The notes below the pieces were generated by a model. The model had not been told where the DNA came from. It did not search any database and saw only the letters and a program-made list of their open reading frames with translations. Positions 4,839 through 5,567 of a stretch of DNA of 5,567 nt are shown in pieces. Made by a program: the position numbers and the translations under genes. The stretch spans positions 1 through 5,567 of the forward strand of contig JARBAV010000429.1 of the NCBI GenBank assembly GCA_029237515.1. The letters run 5' to 3'. The stretch comes from Nitrososphaerales archaeon. Its GTDB lineage: Archaea > Thermoproteota > Nitrososphaeria > Nitrososphaerales > Nitrososphaeraceae. Every line of letters begins with the position of its first letter. The first letter of the stretch is position 1.

Positions 4839-4946
4839 TCAAGTAATGTTGGTCGGCCAATATTCTTTCGTTGTTAGCGCGTAGTGTGCATAGTCACCCC
4901 ATATCGTGTCCTGTTCGGTCTGGCTTTTGAGTTCATCTATTGCCAT
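4839..4946 (-). CDS. Possible 35-aa protein downstream of the DUF5655-like gene
   Basis: A minus-strand frame from ATG 4946-4944 to TGA 4841-4839 encodes 35 residues with protein-like composition: an acidic helix start (MAIDELKSQTEQDTIWGDY) followed by AHYALTTKEYWPTNIT. Two tryptophans, three tyrosines and balanced charge are unusual for random AT-rich sequence. An in-frame TTG at 4964 would add six residues (MKQNIL). It lies 42 nt (or 24 nt from the TTG) after the stop of the upstream gene on the same strand, so it could be the last gene of that transcript. No family is recognised. Its last codons coincide with the hairpin at 4845-4864, and a chance frame cannot be excluded. Confidence 0.4.
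   Translation of the reverse strand: MAIDELKSQTEQDTIWGDYAHYALTTKEYWPTNIT
4845..4864. terminator. Eight-bp hairpin, possible terminator on the plus strand
   Basis: AATGTTGG (4845-4852) pairs with CCAATATT (4857-4864), including one G-T wobble, around the tetraloop TCGG. It is followed on the plus strand by the T-rich CTTTCGTTGTT. It could stop transcription from the RAM-domain gene about 110 nt upstream. On the minus strand it overlaps the end of the possible 35-aa gene. Confidence 0.35.
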
Positions 4947-4962
4947 TAAAATATTCTGCTTC

Positions 4963-4969
4963 AAAAAAA
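4963..4969 (-). terminator. U7 tract after the DUF5655-like gene
   Basis: The minus strand carries seven consecutive T starting 20 nt after the TAA at 4989, a typical archaeal U-tract terminator position. No useful stem precedes it. If it terminates efficiently, the small frame 4946-4839 would need its own promoter or readthrough. Confidence 0.45.
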
Positions 4970-4988
4970 GGCTCGTGAGATATGCTCA

Positions 4989-5327
4989 TTACTTAATATC
5001 TTGGAAAGCCTGTGAAATTTGCGATTTTACCGCTTCCAATTCCTTACCGTTGGATATAAGAAAAACATTTTCTGGCTTCCCTCTTCCACACTTCACGACT
5101 ATTGCGAGTCCATCGTCTTTTGGTTGAACATCAAGGAACGCCCTAAAGTTTAGCGTCTTCGAGTAAACAATTCGATGTGGACGTACTTCCTCAATAACCA
5201 TGTTGCCTAGCGACTTTACGAACCGTCTTAGCTCTAACAGCATCTCTCTGATATCGTCTCGTAAATTTGTCAGATGATCTTCAAATTGCAGGCCAGTCTT
5301 ATTATTAACGAAGCCGAATTCACCCAT
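4989..5327 (-). CDS. DUF5655-like small protein, unknown function
   Basis: The 112-aa protein begins MGEFGFVNNK, has a long amphipathic helix (about 20-40, DIREMLLELRRFVKSLG), then a beta-rich core: EEVRPHRIVYSK (46-57), NFRAFLDVQPKDDGLAIVVK (60-79), ENVFLIS (86-92), and a closing helix (94-110). The order of helix with LG, a strand with xIVYxK, then NFxAxxxVxPKxxGL resembles the DUF5655 fold found alone or at the end of nuclease-like proteins. This is pattern recognition only, and no catalytic residues are evident. The ATG at 5327 is chosen over the in-frame TTG at 5336 because a TATA-like run (5351-5361) lies 29 nt before the ATG, giving a leaderless mRNA. Minus-strand frames immediately upstream raise the chance of a longer, broken gene. 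Confidence 0.72.
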   Translation of the reverse strand: MGEFGFVNNKTGLQFEDHLTNLRDDIREMLLELRRFVKSLGNMVIEEVRPHRIVYSKTLNFRAFLDVQPKDDGLAIVVKCGRGKPENVFLISNGKELEAVKSQISQAFQDIK

Positions 5328-5350
5328 TGGAACCAATATGAGAAAACCCC

Positions 5351-5361
5351 TTATTAATTAA
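5351..5361 (-). promoter_or_regulatory. TATA-like element for the DUF5655-like gene
   Basis: The minus strand reads TTAATTAATAA, centred about 29 nt upstream of the ATG at 5327, matching the leaderless spacing seen for other genes in this window. It overlaps an open minus-strand frame (5415-5320), so it could be coding sequence instead. Confidence 0.45.
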
Positions 5362-5429
5362 GGAGTCAAACGCAGTCTTGATATTTCCCCAGGCCGTCGC
5401 ACGCTTCTCAACATTTCAGATTTTGAACC

Positions 5430-5567
5430 ATGATGAAATTTTTGGATATGCATCTGATAGGCAAAGACAGACTTGATCATGCGGAACTTTTTGTGAGCAG
5501 TTCAAACATTATCTTCAATATGTATAATGAACGGAATGGACAAATTTCAACCTTCATTCAAATATAA
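5430..5567 (+). CDS. Possible 45-aa protein ending at the window edge
   Basis: A plus-strand frame opens at ATG 5430 (a second ATG follows at once) and ends with TAA on the last three bases of the window. It is bounded upstream by an in-frame TGA at 5424-5426. The peptide contains KFLDMHLIGKDRLDHAELF followed by a Ser/Asn-rich segment; no motif or membrane segment is recognised. There is no clear TATA box 25-30 nt upstream and no Shine-Dalgarno sequence. Part of it (5430-5480) is opposed by an open minus-strand frame, and only one of the two is likely to be real. Confidence 0.3.
   Translation: MMKFLDMHLIGKDRLDHAELFVSSSNIIFNMYNERNGQISTFIQI

Noticed and set aside
4906..5127. Plus-strand 73-codon frame opposite the DUF5655-like gene
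   Set aside because: Shadow of the minus-strand coding region; the minus strand shows a coherent fold and a promoter-like box.
1..5567. tRNA, rRNA, CRISPR array, transposase or phage signature
   Set aside because: None seen on reading both strands: no repeated spacer-like units, no tRNA arm pattern, no transposase or integrase motifs, no terminal inverted repeats.

Overview
The window looks like chromosomal DNA of an ammonia-oxidising-type archaeon (Nitrososphaeria/Thaumarchaeota). The clearest sign is a complete archaeal translation factor aIF6. Supporting signs are two tiny stand-alone Lrp/AsnC ligand-binding (RAM) proteins with no DNA-binding domain, an archaeal-style PyrB, and TATA-like boxes lying roughly 25-37 nt upstream of start codons with almost no Shine-Dalgarno sequences, which suggests leaderless or short-leader transcripts. 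Base composition is moderately AT-rich, judged by eye. The genus is not determined; the lineage call rests on recognised families, not on a database search.

Layout. Positions 1-147 hold the 3' end of an unidentified plus-strand gene, followed by the first RAM-domain gene (155-433, +). A minus-strand block then runs right to left: pyrB (2709-1771), a newly noticed 42-aa frame 8 nt after it (1762-1634), a cyclase/kynurenine-formamidase-like metal hydrolase (1598-939), and a three-helix membrane protein (858-523) with its own promoter. Divergent from pyrB is the aIF6 gene (2886-3554, +). Both genes of this divergent pair begin with TTG. The spacer between them carries several mutually exclusive inverted repeats.

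A 308-nt spacer with a perfect 14-bp palindrome leads to a single-pass membrane protein (3863-4384, +). Next comes the second RAM-domain gene (4490-4735, +), about 65 % identical to the first. The right end is minus-strand again: a 112-aa DUF5655-like protein (5327-4989) followed by a possible 35-41-aa protein (4946/4964-4839). Beyond it, 5320-5480 contains overlapping open minus-strand frames that could be gene debris or a frameshifted 5' extension. A 45-aa plus-strand frame ends exactly on the last base.

Function. PyrB makes carbamoyl-aspartate for pyrimidine synthesis, aIF6 acts on the 50S ribosomal subunit, and the RAM proteins probably bind an amino acid or other small effector as oligomers. 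I see no phage, transposon, CRISPR, tRNA or rRNA. No unmistakable new system is visible. The best candidates for something undescribed are the paired RAM proteins, the pyrB-linked micro-ORF, the small ORF at 4839-4946, and the structured spacers.
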